Below, piece by piece: positions 33,654 to 48,980 of a stretch of 64,000 nucleotides of DNA (its first letter is position 1; every line of letters starts with the position of its first letter). Where the stretch lies: contig JAECUM010093717.1 in NCBI GenBank assembly GCA_016617855.1, positions 1 to 64,000 on the forward strand, written 5' to 3'. Under the pieces are notes generated by a model. The model was given only the letters and a program-made list of their open reading frames with translations. It ran no database searches and was not told where the DNA came from. Made by a program: the position numbers and the translations under genes. The stretch comes from Megalonaias nervosa. Taxonomy: Eukaryota; Mollusca; Bivalvia; Unionida; Unionidae.

Positions 33654-36600
33654 CTTTATTTAAAGAGGGTAACACAATTAGCTAAGCACTAATCTACCTT
33701 GAGGCCCTCACCCTAACCCTAAACCTTAACCCTGAAGATGGGAAAGTGATCCCAAGGTGGCCAGAAGAAACACATCAAAGATTCCCTCAAGCCATCTTTG
33801 GAACACTTAAAATATGACCCACTGTCTTGGGAAGATCTTGCACAGGATCATTAAGTCTAGCAGTTTCATCCATGCTGGAGCTACAGACTCTGAACTGAGG
33901 AGCTGAAGCACAAGGAGCATAAATCTCAGAACTTCAGCATGTCCTCTATTGATCACACAAACCCAAGCAGCATGTCCTCTATTGACCAAGCAAAGAAAAC
34001 CAACATGTCCTCTATTGATCAAGCAAACCCAAGTAGCATGTCCTCTATTGATCACGCAAACCCAAGCAGCATGTCCTCTATTGATCACACAAACCCAAGC
34101 AACATGTCCTCTATTGATCATGCAAACCCAAGCAGCATGTCCTCTACTGACCAAGCAAACCCAAGCAGCATGTCCTCTATTGATCATGCAAACAAAAGCA
34201 GCATGTCCTCTGTTGATCATGCAAAACCAAACAACATGTCCTCTATTGATCAAGCAAACAAAAGCAGCATGTCCTCTATTGATCAAGCAAACCCAAGCAG
34301 CATGTCCTCTATTGATCAAGCAAACCCAAGCAGCATGTCCTCTATTGATCACACAAACCCAAGCAGCATGTCCTCTATTAATCATGCAAACAAAAGCAGC
34401 ATGTCCTCTATTGATCACGCAAACTCAAGCAGCATGTCCTCTATTGATCACACAAACCCAAGCAGCATGTCCTCTATTGATCAAGCAAACCCAAGCAGCA
34501 TGTCCTCTATTGATCAAGCAAACCCAAGCAGCATGTCCTCTATTGATCAAGCAACCCCAAGCAGCATGTCTTCTATTGATCATGCAAACCCAAGCATGTC
34601 CTCTACTGATCATGCAAACCCAAGCAGCATGTCCTCTATTGATCATGCAAACAAAAGCAGCATGTCCTCAATTGATCAAGCAAACACAAGCAGCATGTCC
34701 TCTATTGATCAAGCAAACAAAAGCAGCATGTCTTCTATTGATCAAGCAACCCCAAGCAGCATGTCCTCTACTGATCAAGCAAACCCAAGCAGCATGTCTT
34801 CTATTGATCAAGCAAAACAAAAGCAGCATGTCCTCTATTGATCAAGCAAACCCAAGCAGCATGTCCTCTATTGATCAAGCAAACCCAAGCAGCATGTCCT
34901 CTACTGATCATGCAAACCCAAGCATGTCCTCTACTGATCATGCAAACCCAAGCAGCATGTCCTCTATTGATCATGCAAACAAAAGCAGCATGTCCTCAAT
35001 TGATCAAGCAAACCCAAGCAGCATGTCCTCTATTGATCAAGCAAACAAAAGCAGCATGTCTTCTATTGATCAAGCAAACCCAAGCAGCATGTCCTCTATT
35101 AATCAAGCAAACCCAAGCAGCATGTCCTCTATTGATCAAGCAAAACAAAAGCAGCATGTCCTCTATTGATCATGCAAACCCAAGCAGCATGTCCTCTATT
35201 GATCACACAAACCCAAGCAGCATGTCCTCTATTGATCAAGCAAACCCAAGCAGCATGTCCTCTATTGATCACGCAAACCCAAGCAGCATGTCCTCTATTA
35301 ATCATGCAAACAAAAGCAGCATGTCTTCTATTGATCACGCAAACTCAAGCAGCATGTCCTCTATTGATCACACAAACCAAAGTAGCATGTCCTCTATTGA
35401 TCAAGCAAACCCAAGCAGCATGTCCTCTATTGATCAAGCAAACCCAAGCAGCATGTCCTCTATTGATCAAGCAAACCCAAGCAGCATGTCCTCTATTGAT
35501 CAAGCAAACAAAAGCAGCATGTCTTCTATTGATCAAGCAAACCCAAGCAGCATGTCCTCTATTGATCAAGCAAACCCAAGCATGTCCTCTACTGATCATG
35601 CAAACCCAAGCAGCATGTACTCTATTGATCATGCAAACAAAAGCAGCATGTCCTCTATTGATCAAGCAAACCCAAGCAGCATGTCCTCTATTGATCAAGC
35701 AAACACAAGCAGCATGTCCTCTATTGATCAAGCAAACACAAGCAGCATGTCCTCTATTGATCAAGCAAACAAAAGCAGCATGTCTTCTATTGATCGAGCA
35801 AACCCAAGCAACATTTCCTCTATTGATCAAGCAAACCCAAGCAGTATAATCTGTCAGGTGAGCCACACACAGTTCAGACAACAAATTGGTCTGGTCAGCC
35901 ACATATTTGGTCAAAGATACCAAACCAGTTAGTGATACCACGGTCATCTTCAAATTTCAAGTAGGAACAACCTTTTTTCCTTACAAACAAGCTTATCCAG
36001 ATCCATCGCCATATAATTACAGTGATTAATGAATTGAGGGCAAGAAAATATTTTCTCTGACCCTTAACCACCACAGAGAGGTTCACTGACAAAGTAAATA
36101 CTGAAAACACTGGTGACTTTATTTCCATGCTGTACAACACTCCCTCACTAAAAAGCCCTTCAATATAAAACTGTTCCTGTTAAAGGGAAGACAGGGTCTT
36201 GGATCCCATTTCTTTAGGCTGTAATAAAATTAAACATATAATGTTCTTTGTTTTAAGGAAATCTCACTATACAGTGGAATACTCTGTGATTTCCGTGGAC
36301 ATCATTAAACTAAGGGAGTAATGTACACTTTTAGCAGAGTTGTGAATGTTCAAAGTCCACACTGTGTAAATACTAAAACAATGACAGAGATGGAGTACTT
36401 TATATACTCGTTTATAAGTCAAATCAAACTGCAAACAACAAAGATTCTGATCTCTCTGCAGCATAATGCATCTGCAGATCAGAGTCCATGTTGTTTGTTC
36501 TACTGATTACTCCTAACTGCATAGACCCAGATCTGCCAGCGCATTATGTGATGGCAAATCTGGGTCTGTGCAGTCTGCAGTCAGAATTGTCTTATAAGTG

Positions 36601-39600
36601 AGTATATACAGTAAGTACTTAACTGATCATACACATGCACTATAACTGCCCAATAAAGAAAACGTGTAGATAAATTATGTATCCAATTAAATGATTAATT
36701 CTTTAAGGGCCTTAACAAGTTAAATCATGTAAACTGTCAAATATGAACCCTGGCCCCAGAAGAGTCTCATTTATCTCAACTCAATGGAGCACATAAAAAC
36801 ATATGGACAACAAAAACTTTTGATGAATGAGCCTGGATTATGCCCAATCTCATGGGTTTTCATGTTTTATGGCACATCAACACTTCTGAAGGCTCGTAAA
36901 GTGCCTTGCCTAAGGAGAAACTATAGTCTCCAATCTGAGCTGATCCAATAGTGGGTGCCTTGTAAGGAGAAACTATAGTCTCCAATCTGAGCTGATCCAA
37001 TAGTGGGTGCCTTGTAAGGAGAAACTATAGTCTCCAATCTGGGCTGATCCAATAATAGGAAACAAACCCATAGCCTTCTGCTCATGAGCCGTATTCCATA
37101 CCACTGCATTACTGCAGATCCAGATGAACAATGTTTGGACAAGCAAAATTCTAATGTCATTACTTTGAATTTCTCTCAAATCCAAACTAAAAAATCCCAG
37201 ACATTTCAATATTGACTTTATTTGAACAAATTTTCTTTTTCTGAATTATGTAAAAGACTTATTGTGATTTCATAATATTTGTGGGATACCATTTGTAAGA
37301 ATTTTGTATGAAAAGTCATGAAAATTAAGACCCAATGGACAATCATCCTTCTGTGGAAACATGAAAATTTACACCCACAAATAAATTCACAGCATAATGA
37401 ACAAAATAAAACTGGTCTTGTTAGGGACCACCCCTTCTGCCAACAAAAAGTGGACACTCAAAACGGGTGAACCAAATAATGTTAAAAGCTGTCTTATAAG
37501 AGACCACTCCTGCCAAAAAGAGGTGGTCACTCAACACAGGTGAACCAACTAATCTGTAAAATCTGTCTAGTGACAGACCACCCCTTCTGCCAGCAAGAAA
37601 TGGTCACTCAACATAGGTGAACCAAATAATGTTTCAACCTGTCTTACGAGAGACCACATAGTCTTTCAAGAAAAAGTGGTCACTGAGACAGATGAACTAA
37701 ACAATCTGTTCTGGTAAATATAATATTTTAAATAGCATACTGTAACCATCAATTACATAGCTTGCCTCTAGGAAGCTTTAAGTAGTCTCTAGCAGCCATT
37801 ATTAATATTAATTATCATGCAAAAATAAATTCAGATCAAAGTGACCTTGACTGATCAAATGATTGCCTATGTGATAGGGAAAAAAACCCATAAATCAATA
37901 AGAAAAGAAGCTAATATCATTGCTTACCACTAGAAGTGAAGTGTCACTGACTTTGAATAATCTTAGAGTGACCAACACCGTTTGACCACTACATTAATCA
38001 CCTTTTGATTGACCACTACAGTAATCACCCTAACTGATGACAGTAATCATCCTAACTGACCACTAATCACCCTGATCAACCATGACAGTAATCATCCTGA
38101 CCACAACAGCAAGCACCCTAACTGACCACTACAGTAATCACTGATTGAGCACAACAGTAATCACACTGATTGAACAATACATTAATCATCCTGATTGACC
38201 ACTACATTAATCACCCTGACTGACCACTACAGTGATCAACCAAACTGACCACTATAGTAATCACCTGGACTGACCACTAATGACCCTAACTGACCATAAC
38301 AGTAATCACCCTGACTGACCACAACAGTAATCATCCTAAGTGACCATGACAGTAATAATCTGACCCACTACAGTAATCACCCTGACTGACCATTAATCAC
38401 CTGAATTAATCATGACAGTAACCACCCTGATTGACCATGACAGTAATCACCCTAACTGACCACTATAGTAATCACCCTGACTGACTACAATAGTAATCAC
38501 CATAAGTGACCACTGCAGTAATCACTCTGATTGACAACAGTAATCATTCTGAGTGACTACAACTAATGCCTCACAGGAATAAGTCCCACTTTAACACCAC
38601 TTCATATTCAGCACAATTTACAATATACTGTTAACTGTCGAGAGTACAAGATGATTGCAAGGGGTACAGCTACAATGAACAGGGCCATACCGAATTCTGG
38701 CCCTGTTGACTGCAAGGGGTACAGCTACAATGAACAGGGCCATACCGAATTCTGGCCCTGTTGACTGCAAGGGGTACAGCTACAATGAACATGGCCATAC
38801 CGAATTCTGGCCCTGTTGACTGCAAGGGGTACAGCTACAATAAACAGGGCCATACCGAATTCTGGCCCTGTTGACTGCAAGGGGTACAGCTACAATGAAC
38901 AGGGCCGTACCGAATTCTGACCCTGTTGACTGCAAGGGGTACAGCTACAATGAACAGGGCCATACCAAATTCTGGCCCTGTTGACTGCAAGGGGTACAGC
39001 TACAATGAACAGGGCCATACCGAATTCTGGCCCTGTTCATTGTACACATTCACATGTAAAATGCACAGTTAACTTACTGAGAGCACCAGGGCTCATTACA
39101 AATAAAAGAACGTGAATCAACAGATACAGGGCTGGGTGGGTCCAAACATGTCATGTCATTAAGATTACAAGGGCAGACAACCAATATGAACAAGATCATA
39201 CCAAATTCTGCTCCACAAATGTATACATTTAAATGTGTCACAAAACACCTGACTTTATACAGCTGAGCAACCAAAGGCTAGCTAGTCTCTGGCAAATAAT
39301 AACACAATTCTGCACTGAAGCCAAAACAGTTGATTCTTTTGTTTCCCAGGGAAAAAGTCCCCCACCTACAGACAACTTGTGCAGATAGGTAATGGGCATA
39401 TAAAACAAAATTTGGCAGTTATGGCCCTGGAGTAACCATTCATAATATACAGTGTTTAGTCATTAATATAGGTAACAGTCCCATAGAATAACGATATAAA
39501 GTCCCAACTGCATTAGTCACAATGGGTCCTCTAAGTAGGTTAGTACAAATGCAGCATGCAGATCTGTGTGAGCATGAGCTAAACAGAAATACTTAAACTA

Positions 39601-41442
39601 TGTATGGGCTGCCTTGTTTAAACATACATGGTGTCCAGGGAAGGTAGCTTTTTAAAAAAATATACATCGCAGGATGCTCTTTCTCAAAGAGATTATACAA
39701 AAATGATACAAAAGTCAAAAGCAAAACTAAATCTATGAGTGATTACTCAATGCTGAAAGTGTCTTCCCTTGGTCCCAAGGATGTTTTACATGAACAGCCC
39801 TAAACATCAAATGTATATCAAGAGATTTTCTTTGGTTGTAAGTGTGTAGTACTAACATATATACAAACAGTTTCATGATTCTAACATGAACTGTACCAAA
39901 GAAACTCACTTCAGATATAACATTGCAACAAAGGCAGTGAAGCAAAACATATAGGTCAAAGAGACCTCATTTTGCAAGGGTAAAGCACTTATTAAGATGT
40001 ATCCCCTCACCAAGTTTCATCAATATAGGTACGATAGTATACATATAACATTCCAAAAATCTATATGGTAATGAATTTGATGCAAAAACATAACTAAAGC
40101 CAGTAAATGGTGAAATACAAGTGACGGTGACTTTCTTTTGTTGCAATAGTGTTATACAGTATCACCACATTTTCATGATTCTAGAATGATCAGTGCCTGA
40201 AAAATTAACTTGAAACACAAAAATTTACTAAAGTCAGTAAAGTCTTAAATATGAATCCCAGTGATCTACATTTGTAACAATGGAGTAGTGCTCAACAAAA
40301 TGCATTTTCTCACCAAGTTTCAGGGTTCCTTTTTTAGACAGTATGTGCACAACATGTAAAACCCTATGTAGTCATGAGCAAAATGCAAAAAAAATTAACC
40401 CAAGTTAGTAAATGTAAAATGCATGTCATGGTGACTTTTTATGTACAGGTGTGATACTAAGAGATATGCATAAAGTTGTTTAATGGTTTAATTTTGCATT
40501 AAAAACAAAGAAAAAAGAAACAAATTTAACCAGTGATGCATCAAATGTGCCTTACAGTGACCTACTTGATGATGAATGTGTTTATGCATCAAGATGCTTC
40601 CCTCGCCAAGTTTCATAATTCCATGATGTATACAGAGTATAAAACACAATAATGTCATTAGCTAAATAAAAACAGGTAATAAAGAATGAACAAATATTAT
40701 AGAGTCATATATGTACAATGCTAACCCCTGTGGAACCCTCCACAGCAGTTAAGTGCAATGAAATGCACTTCAAATTCTTGCCTAGAAGTAGGAAGAAAGA
40801 ACGGAACTGAAACTATTTTAAAAGCTTTTTATTAAGCCACTACCTGTTTGTGCAAATTGTTACCAGAATTTAATAATACTGTGAAAAGGGGAGTAATAAC
40901 AAAACTGAAATGACTTACCTAGAGCTATACCACCATGTGGAGGACATCCCATAGACAGTGCCTCCAACAGATGCTTAAGCTCACTGGGATCTTCCTGAAA
41001 AACCAATCATCTATGATGAACTGCTTGCAGAACAATATTTACAGAAAGTAATTCCTGGATTGACTTACAGAAGGAATGCTTGTTTTGAATGTTCAGAAAA
41101 TGCAAACAGACTAATATGTTGGGCAGACTATGATCTGCCCAGCAACCACACTTAAATTTGGAGTTTTCCATTTACACATTTTGCTTAACTTACAACAAAT
41201 AAAATGGTCAATGCTTATAATTTAATTATACCAACACCATAACTGACACAATTTTTAGAAGTATTTTTTTAATAAGAATAATTTATTAAAACTTTTTCTT
41301 ATTGCACTGAAATTTATTCAACATAATATATATTCATACTTTGAATACAAACATCAAAGAGTAAACAATTATCAAGCAATTACATCCCGTTTCAACACAT
41401 TAACAGATGACATGTGAAATCATGTTGCTAGCAAAGAGTGTG

Positions 41443-41473
<31 letters not shown>

Positions 41474-44400
41474 ATGCGTGCGTGCGTGCGTGTGTGTGCC
41501 ACAAATAACCTTGAGGATATCCTGCAGTACGTATCTCTGTAAGTCAGCATTATGGATCCGTATAGAACCACCTCCTACCTCATTCCCATTCAGAACCAAA
41601 TCATAGTGCTGCCCTTGAACCTACAATGATAAAAGTATCCAGGAATAAATCTTTAATAAACATTAAAAATCATAATGGTACACCCAAGCAATGTTTCCTG
41701 TCATCCTTAAAAAATGCGTCTACCTATTTCAATTTATATATTAGCAGGTGGGTGTCCGATCAGGCAAGTCTTGCTCATTAGTATCAGCAGTTGAGTGTCT
41801 GATCAGGCAAATCCTTCCCGTTAGTATCAGCAGGTGGGCTTCCTATCAGGCAAGTCCTGCCCATTAGTATCAGCAGGTGGGCTTCCTATCAAGCAAGTCC
41901 TGCCCATTAGTTTCAGCAAGTGGGCTTCCTATCAGGCAAGTCCTGCCCATTAGTATCAGCAGGTGGGCTTCCTATCTGGCAAGTCTTGTCCATTAGCATT
42001 AGCAGGTGGGCTTCCTATCTGGAAAGTCCTGCCCATTAGCATTAGCAGGTGAGCTTCATATGAGGATCCATGAGAAATTGCAATACAATGGATCTATTTT
42101 GAAATAAATTAGAGCAGACACAAGTAAAAATCCAAATAAATATGGAAAATAAGCCTGTGAAGCATTACAACTGCCCAGTAGCTATTACTATCTGGATGAA
42201 TTGTCACAGTTTGTAAATCCACGTGAGATTCATGTTTAATTTCTAATAAACCTTCTACTGACACTGATTTTTCATCACCATTGAAAGAGTTATACTGGCA
42301 CTACAGACACACTTAACAATTTCCTGTTCTGTATAATTTACCAGACTTTGAATAATCTTAGAGTGACCATCAGTGTGACAAGCATAGTTCACACAATTGT
42401 AATCACCCTAACTGATCAGTAATCACCCTGACTGACCACTACGAATGCGAAGTTTGGTTTTGGTCACCACATCAAGTGACAGATTTCTACCTCAATGACA
42501 GATTTCTACCTCAATGTAACAGCACGGTGTTGCTGGGTGGTATATTGTTTTCCCACCTCCTAACTTCACTGTATTGTTGTACATATCACCGCATTTGTTC
42601 GGAGTCTCTGACATGCACAGCAACCTATCAATCTTTAGTATTAGTCAGCCATAGGAGCTTCTTTTGTGCCAGAACTTCTTCAGCACCAAGGTCTGAACCT
42701 GTTCTTTTTTTTGGCAACAAAATTGTACTTTCCCTAAAAAGTATCTTAATATTGCATTTTTGGTGACATCTTTCTCAACATTTTTCCATTTGTTACATGC
42801 TTGTTATGAAAAACATTTCCTGCTCTGAAATGAAAGTGTCTCCTATTAAAATAACATTTGATTTTCCTCTTTACTTTTATCATTTTTGACACTGTAATAT
42901 GACTTATGTTTCAAAGTGTGATCATAGTATTTGTAATGTTAGAATTATAGTCTGATTTTTGGGGGTATTTTTTTTTCCTTTGCATCATGGGGAGTTAGTA
43001 TCCGCTAACAGCCTAACCTGATGTACTTTTGACCTCTGATTGCACACCCTACATTCATAAATTTCTCATGTGACAAGTGATGAAAAGCAAAATTTACCTC
43101 TTAGCCACCATGAAAACTTCTTAATATATGATTCAAGAAAATTAAAACTCTAAGAACATTTTAGGTATCCAAAACCATCTTTGCACCAGAAATTGATGAA
43201 AAACAGGTTTTTTGTGAAATTTGATACCTCTAATTACTGTATACATTTGCTTATAAGTGAAGTCAAGCTGCAAATAATAAAGATCCTGCTCTGTCTCAGC
43301 ATGATGTGCCTGCAGGTCAGAGTCTATGTTGTTTGTGCTACTGATTGCTCCTAACAAACTGTGGAGATCTAGATCTGCCAGCACATTATGTGTCTTATGA
43401 GTGAGTATGTGTGGTACTTAATGCCCACAGATGCATATTTCATGCATGCACATGACTTACGAGTAAGAATGGTACTTAATGCCCATAGATGCATATTTCA
43501 TGCATGCACATGTAACTTGTAAGTGAGTATGCATGGTACTTAATGTCCATAGATGCATATTTCATGCATGTACATGAGTGTGGCAGACACAGAGGAAACT
43601 AAGAAAAACATCAAACCTACTATTAAAATTGTTGCTTTTATTCAGTTATCAACATCTATAATGTATGACCATGGTAAACATTTTTTGAAATGCAGCATTC
43701 ATTCTCATCATCTGTTGGCATTATATAAGTGTTGATTATTATCATTTTGTGCTTAGAATATTGTCCAAATTAGTGTAGTGCATACTTGGTGTCAAAGTTC
43801 GTCCCACACAATACTGTAAACAAAACTGATATTCAGTATAGTTATTGGACCACTAATTATTCTACTGCTAGAGAACCAGTCTACTGGTGGAGGAATAAAA
43901 AACAGAGTACTAAATATTTTCTGATTGGCTATTAAATGGATTTAAATTTTACATTATACATTTCATAAACGTCATTAATATACCATAGTTGACACCAAAA
44001 TATTCTGATATCCTGTATTAAATTTGCAACTGAACAACATATGGACTCTTGGTGTGAGGCAAGTATATGGCACAGACCTGGGAGTCCCCTTGAGCGGCTG
44101 AATGAGGCTCCAAAAATAATGCTGCAAAATACATTTTTTTTAACCCTGAAAAAAATATCAAACTATAATGAATGGAACCATGTTTGGTTTGTATGCCAGT
44201 CTAATTCATACATTATTTTATTTTTTAATATGTTAACATTAAGTTTTATGAGAAATTAATTACTGGTCTGATCCCTATAAGCCATGTGGGATATATTGTT
44301 ATGTTTATTTAATTGTTTGTCTGTTGATTTTAATTTTTTTATTTCGTTACATGTTACTGTAATGGAACATTGTTTGCTGGACCTGACCTTGTCCAAAACT

Positions 44401-47400
44401 GAGTAATTTCTGCTTGACCTGATTAACTTTTTTAAACAAATTTTGATTTCATTTATGTACACAACTAATAATAGCTTCATTATTCTCTACGTGTATGCAC
44501 TTACTAACAGAATTATTATTCAGGTAAACAAAGAAGGAGTAAATATGTTGATCAGGGTCAGGGTTTTGGAGATTCTTAAGTGAATTTTATAGGCTATTTT
44601 GTTGTAAATAAACAAGGCTCATTAGATCATTCTAGAAGGTTATTTTCCACTGGGTAATGGTTGTCTTTAGAAAATGCTAATTATGATCTGATGTCAAGTA
44701 GAGAACTATATTATCTTGTGACTGTGAGGATTTTACCAGTTGTGCTTTAACATCTAGCACTTTAAGTTGTGTTATGTTGTGACCAGTTTGCGCTGAATTT
44801 TATTTTCTTCAAATTATTGAATTTAAGTGATTATTTTCTCTGGAAATATAAAAGTGCTCTGATAAAATTCTTGGATAATGACATTCATTGGAATCTATAC
44901 TGAATTCAAACCTGCAATAATATTTCTGTGATTCAACAAGAGACTGTTGACACATAAGTACTTCGTAGGCTATAACAGACACATCGCTGCCTTCAATTTT
45001 GGATCTCTTCAGGACTTGAACTGAGTTTTATTCAGGACGTTTTATTACTAGGACTTGTGTCTTTAATTCTTGGATTATTTTTGGATTTAATTCGCAATAA
45101 CGCAAGTTCTTTGTTTTCTCATTTTTCACTTTGTATTCTAGTGAAATAAATTATTTGTTAAATTTTATAAAGCCTGTTGTCTTCACTCTTTTCTGTTATT
45201 TATTTTATAAGCATCGACTCGTAACAATACACCTATTCCACACAAGTGCACTATACAACACTATAAATGATCTTGAACTTCTTATTGCAGCATGAATGTC
45301 TACCACGTTGCAAGCATTTTTCATTCTGAAAAGACAAATTGTTCCAGCATATAAATGTCAAATTCTTATTTACAAAAAATTCTTTTTGTAAACTAAACTT
45401 TAAATACTCTAATCAACTACCTAAGTTTTTAGAAAATACTATACTTTCTAAAACTACATGCACAATAATGACCCAACATCTTTTTTACAGAACTATTTTC
45501 TGACTGGGAGTAACAGATAATGGAAGAAAAAAAAAAAATCCATCACACAAGCTGGTGTGGGATAGGGAAACCCCACCCATGGCTGAGAATTTGTGGGCAG
45601 AAATGAGGCAAAACCATGTTCCTGTCCATAAATTGGATCCTCTACCTTGTTCCTGCCCATTAATTCTTACTCATCTTGTTTCTGCCCACAAATCTGCATC
45701 ATTTGTCTTGTTCCCGCCCACAAATTCTGATCACGAGGGTGGGTTTTCCCTGACTCATACAAGTGCATAAAATGAAATCAATTAATCTTCAAGCATGGTC
45801 TTATTGATAGTGCCTATTTGTTGTATGTCCTGCCAATACTCATTTGCATCAAAGGGTCATTCCTATTTGGTGAAATTTCAATGCTTACTGCTTGAACACT
45901 GAATAAACTAATTTCAAATTCAATTTTTTGAGGTATCAAAGCTAATATGCATACTTTCAAAATTTCAGCAAAGCTTTTGGGACCTTATCAGTTTTAGGGA
46001 CTTGTCAATTTTGCAGACCTGCATTGGTAATTGATCTAAGACCTTGTCAATTTGCTGACCTAAACTAGCAAACTATTTAGGACCAAGTCAATCACTGACC
46101 CATGTTTGCACACCTCTAAGGACCTTATCAATTTGCTGATGTGTTAGCATTCCTTGTAGGACCTAGACAATTTGATGACCCATGTTAGCATACCTTGCAG
46201 GACCTAGACAATTTGATGACCCATGTTAGAATACCTATTAGGACTGAGACAATTTGATGACCCATGCTAGCATACCTTTTAGGACCTAGACAATTTGATG
46301 ACCCATGCTAGCATACCTTGCAGGACCTAGACAATTTGATGACCCATGCTAGCATACCTTTTAGGATCTAGACAATTTGATGACCCATGCTAGCATACCA
46401 TTTAGGACTTAAGAGATTTTACTGATCTGAGACAGCACACCTTTTAGGACCTTGTGAATTTACTGACCTGTGTTAGCACACCTTAAGGACCTTGTCAATT
46501 GCTAATGTGTTAGCACACTATTTATTACCTAGAGAATTTACTGACCATTGTTATTTAGCACACCTTTTATGATTCTGCAAATTAAATGACCTGTGTCAGT
46601 ACACCTTTTTGGACCTCATTAATTTGTTGATCTGTGTTATGTAAAACCTGTGTTATGTAAATCTGCATTTTGCAATCACAGCTAAAAGCCTTTCTACTGC
46701 TCATACGTAAAGTAGAGATGGTTCTTAGTACAGATGACTGACATGTTGTTGGTGAAATAACATGGCATTGAAAAAAAAAGACATTTATCTCACCTTTTCT
46801 GGATGTGTCTTTAGCAGATCAATATCATCTGGTCTGGGTGCTGTGAAAGGATGATGTGCTGACTCAAGACCACCTGTACAAAACAATAATCTCAGTATGT
46901 AACAATCTAAAGTTATATTTACTATATGTAACTAAGATACAGGAAAGGGCTTCTAGGCTAGAGCCCTACTAGTCAGACTGTAAATTTTAGCTCATTTTGT
47001 AATTTACTGAGGACAAACCCTGAGCCCCATCAGCCAGGGTTAAATATGTTTTGTGTTTTCGGTAAAAGTATTTAATATTATTAATACCGTATTATTTCTA
47101 ATTTAAATGCTAAAATAATACAAGGTATAAGTTTAACACCTGAGACAAGGATTATAAGCATATTGTAACAGAAAACATTAATTAATTGGTTAAATTTTTT
47201 ACATTTGAGCTCATTTCATATGAAATGTATTACACTGATTATATTACTCATATAACATAATAAAAAACATGCACTTATGTCACAAGTTTCATGTGAATGA
47301 GCACTCACATATGATTTCTACTTTGGTGTTCTTATTACAAACAAACATTCAGTTAAAAATGGTAACTATACTTTGTGATAAATGAAGACAAGACTTTGAG

Positions 47401-48793
47401 GCTGTCTTGCAAGTCTGTTATTTTCCCTTTTTTCCAGTTGTAATATGACACCTATTTATAGCATGTCCCTGTATACTTGAAACATTTGTAAGCAAAATCT
47501 CTGACTTGAGCTCAAAGTAGAAAACCTTTGACAGTTTAATTAGAAAAAGAGCTAGAATAACAGAACTTTTAGAATTTTCTTAACTTGGGTAACTGTACAA
47601 GACTACCAAATTTTGATGCTATATATGTACACATTAAATATCAAAGTGGATTTTGAGGTTTTCAGCTTAAAATCATTAATTTCTTGTACAGGGCATGGTC
47701 ATATATTTAGCTTGTATGCAGTAGTTTCTTGTCCAGGGCATGGTCATACATTTAGCTTGTATGCATTAGTTTCTTGTACAGGGCATGGTCATATATTTAG
47801 CTTGTATGTATTTAGTTTCTTGTACAGGGAGGGCATGGTCATATATTTAGCTTGTATGCATTAGTTTCTTGTCCAGGGTATGGTCATATATTTAGCTTGT
47901 ATGCATTAGTTTCTTGTACAGGGTATGGTCATATATTTAGCTTGTATGCATTAGTTTCTTGTACAGGGAGGGCATGGTCATATATTTAGCTTGTATGCAT
48001 TAGTTTCTTGCACAGGGAGGGCATGGTCATATATTTAGCTTGTATGCATTAGTTTCTTGTACAGGGAGGGCATGGTCATATATTTAGCTTGTATGCATTA
48101 GTTTCTTGTCCAGGGCATGGTCATACATTTAGCTTGTATGCATTAGTTTCTTGTACAGGGCATGGTCATATATTTAGCTTGTATGCATTAGTTTCTTGTA
48201 CAGGGCATGGTCATATATTTAGCTTGTATGCATTAGTTTCTTGTACAGGGAGGGCATGGTCATATATTTAGTTTGTATACATTAGTTTCTTTTACAGGAC
48301 ATGGTCACATATTCAAGTTTTTAAAGACCCAAAGATGGAATCTGCACTAATAAATTCAAAATTGGATAAAACCTTATTCAGCCGCTAAAATTTTGTCAGC
48401 TGGAAACTGCAACAAAGTACACAACATGAAAATTTACTCATTTTTGTGTTGGATGGCAGTTACAAAGAGACCTATCGTGTCAGAAATAAAAAAAAACCTC
48501 AACTTTGAGCCTAGCAAAAGTCTCACACTGAAATGTGGTTACCATGAGCCACTGGTGATTGTTCCACATGATGATTAATGTCTCTTTACACAAAAGAAGA
48601 CAGGAACTGAAAAAAGGAACTATTTTCAATGCCAAAAATTGAACGTCTACTTTGCTATTATATCTTTTTTATCATGACCTTAGACTGTAAGCATCTGACT
48701 GATACAAATCTATCTTGTCAGCAGATGAACTCAACTGCCATACCACAGTCAAGGGTAAGGTAACACTACAGCACTATATTCCAGGTCCATATT

Positions 48794-48853
<60 letters not shown>

Positions 48854-48928
48854 CTGTGATTGACAAACAGAGATGAAAAGTCTGACAATGTTACTGTTAT
48901 GGGTCACCGTTGTCTGGGGAGGGGATGG

Positions 48929-48980
<52 letters not shown>

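Noticed and set aside
33939..35953. Long repeat-protein ORFs (up to 406 codons)
   Set aside because: Unit length divisible by three explains the openness. Variants change amino acids freely, with no third-position bias, and the array is in an intron.
44490..45230. Solo LTR
   Set aside because: The 3' part looks LTR-like (AATAAA, then 'CTCGTAACA'), but I could not find a matching start, inverted TG/CA ends or target duplication.
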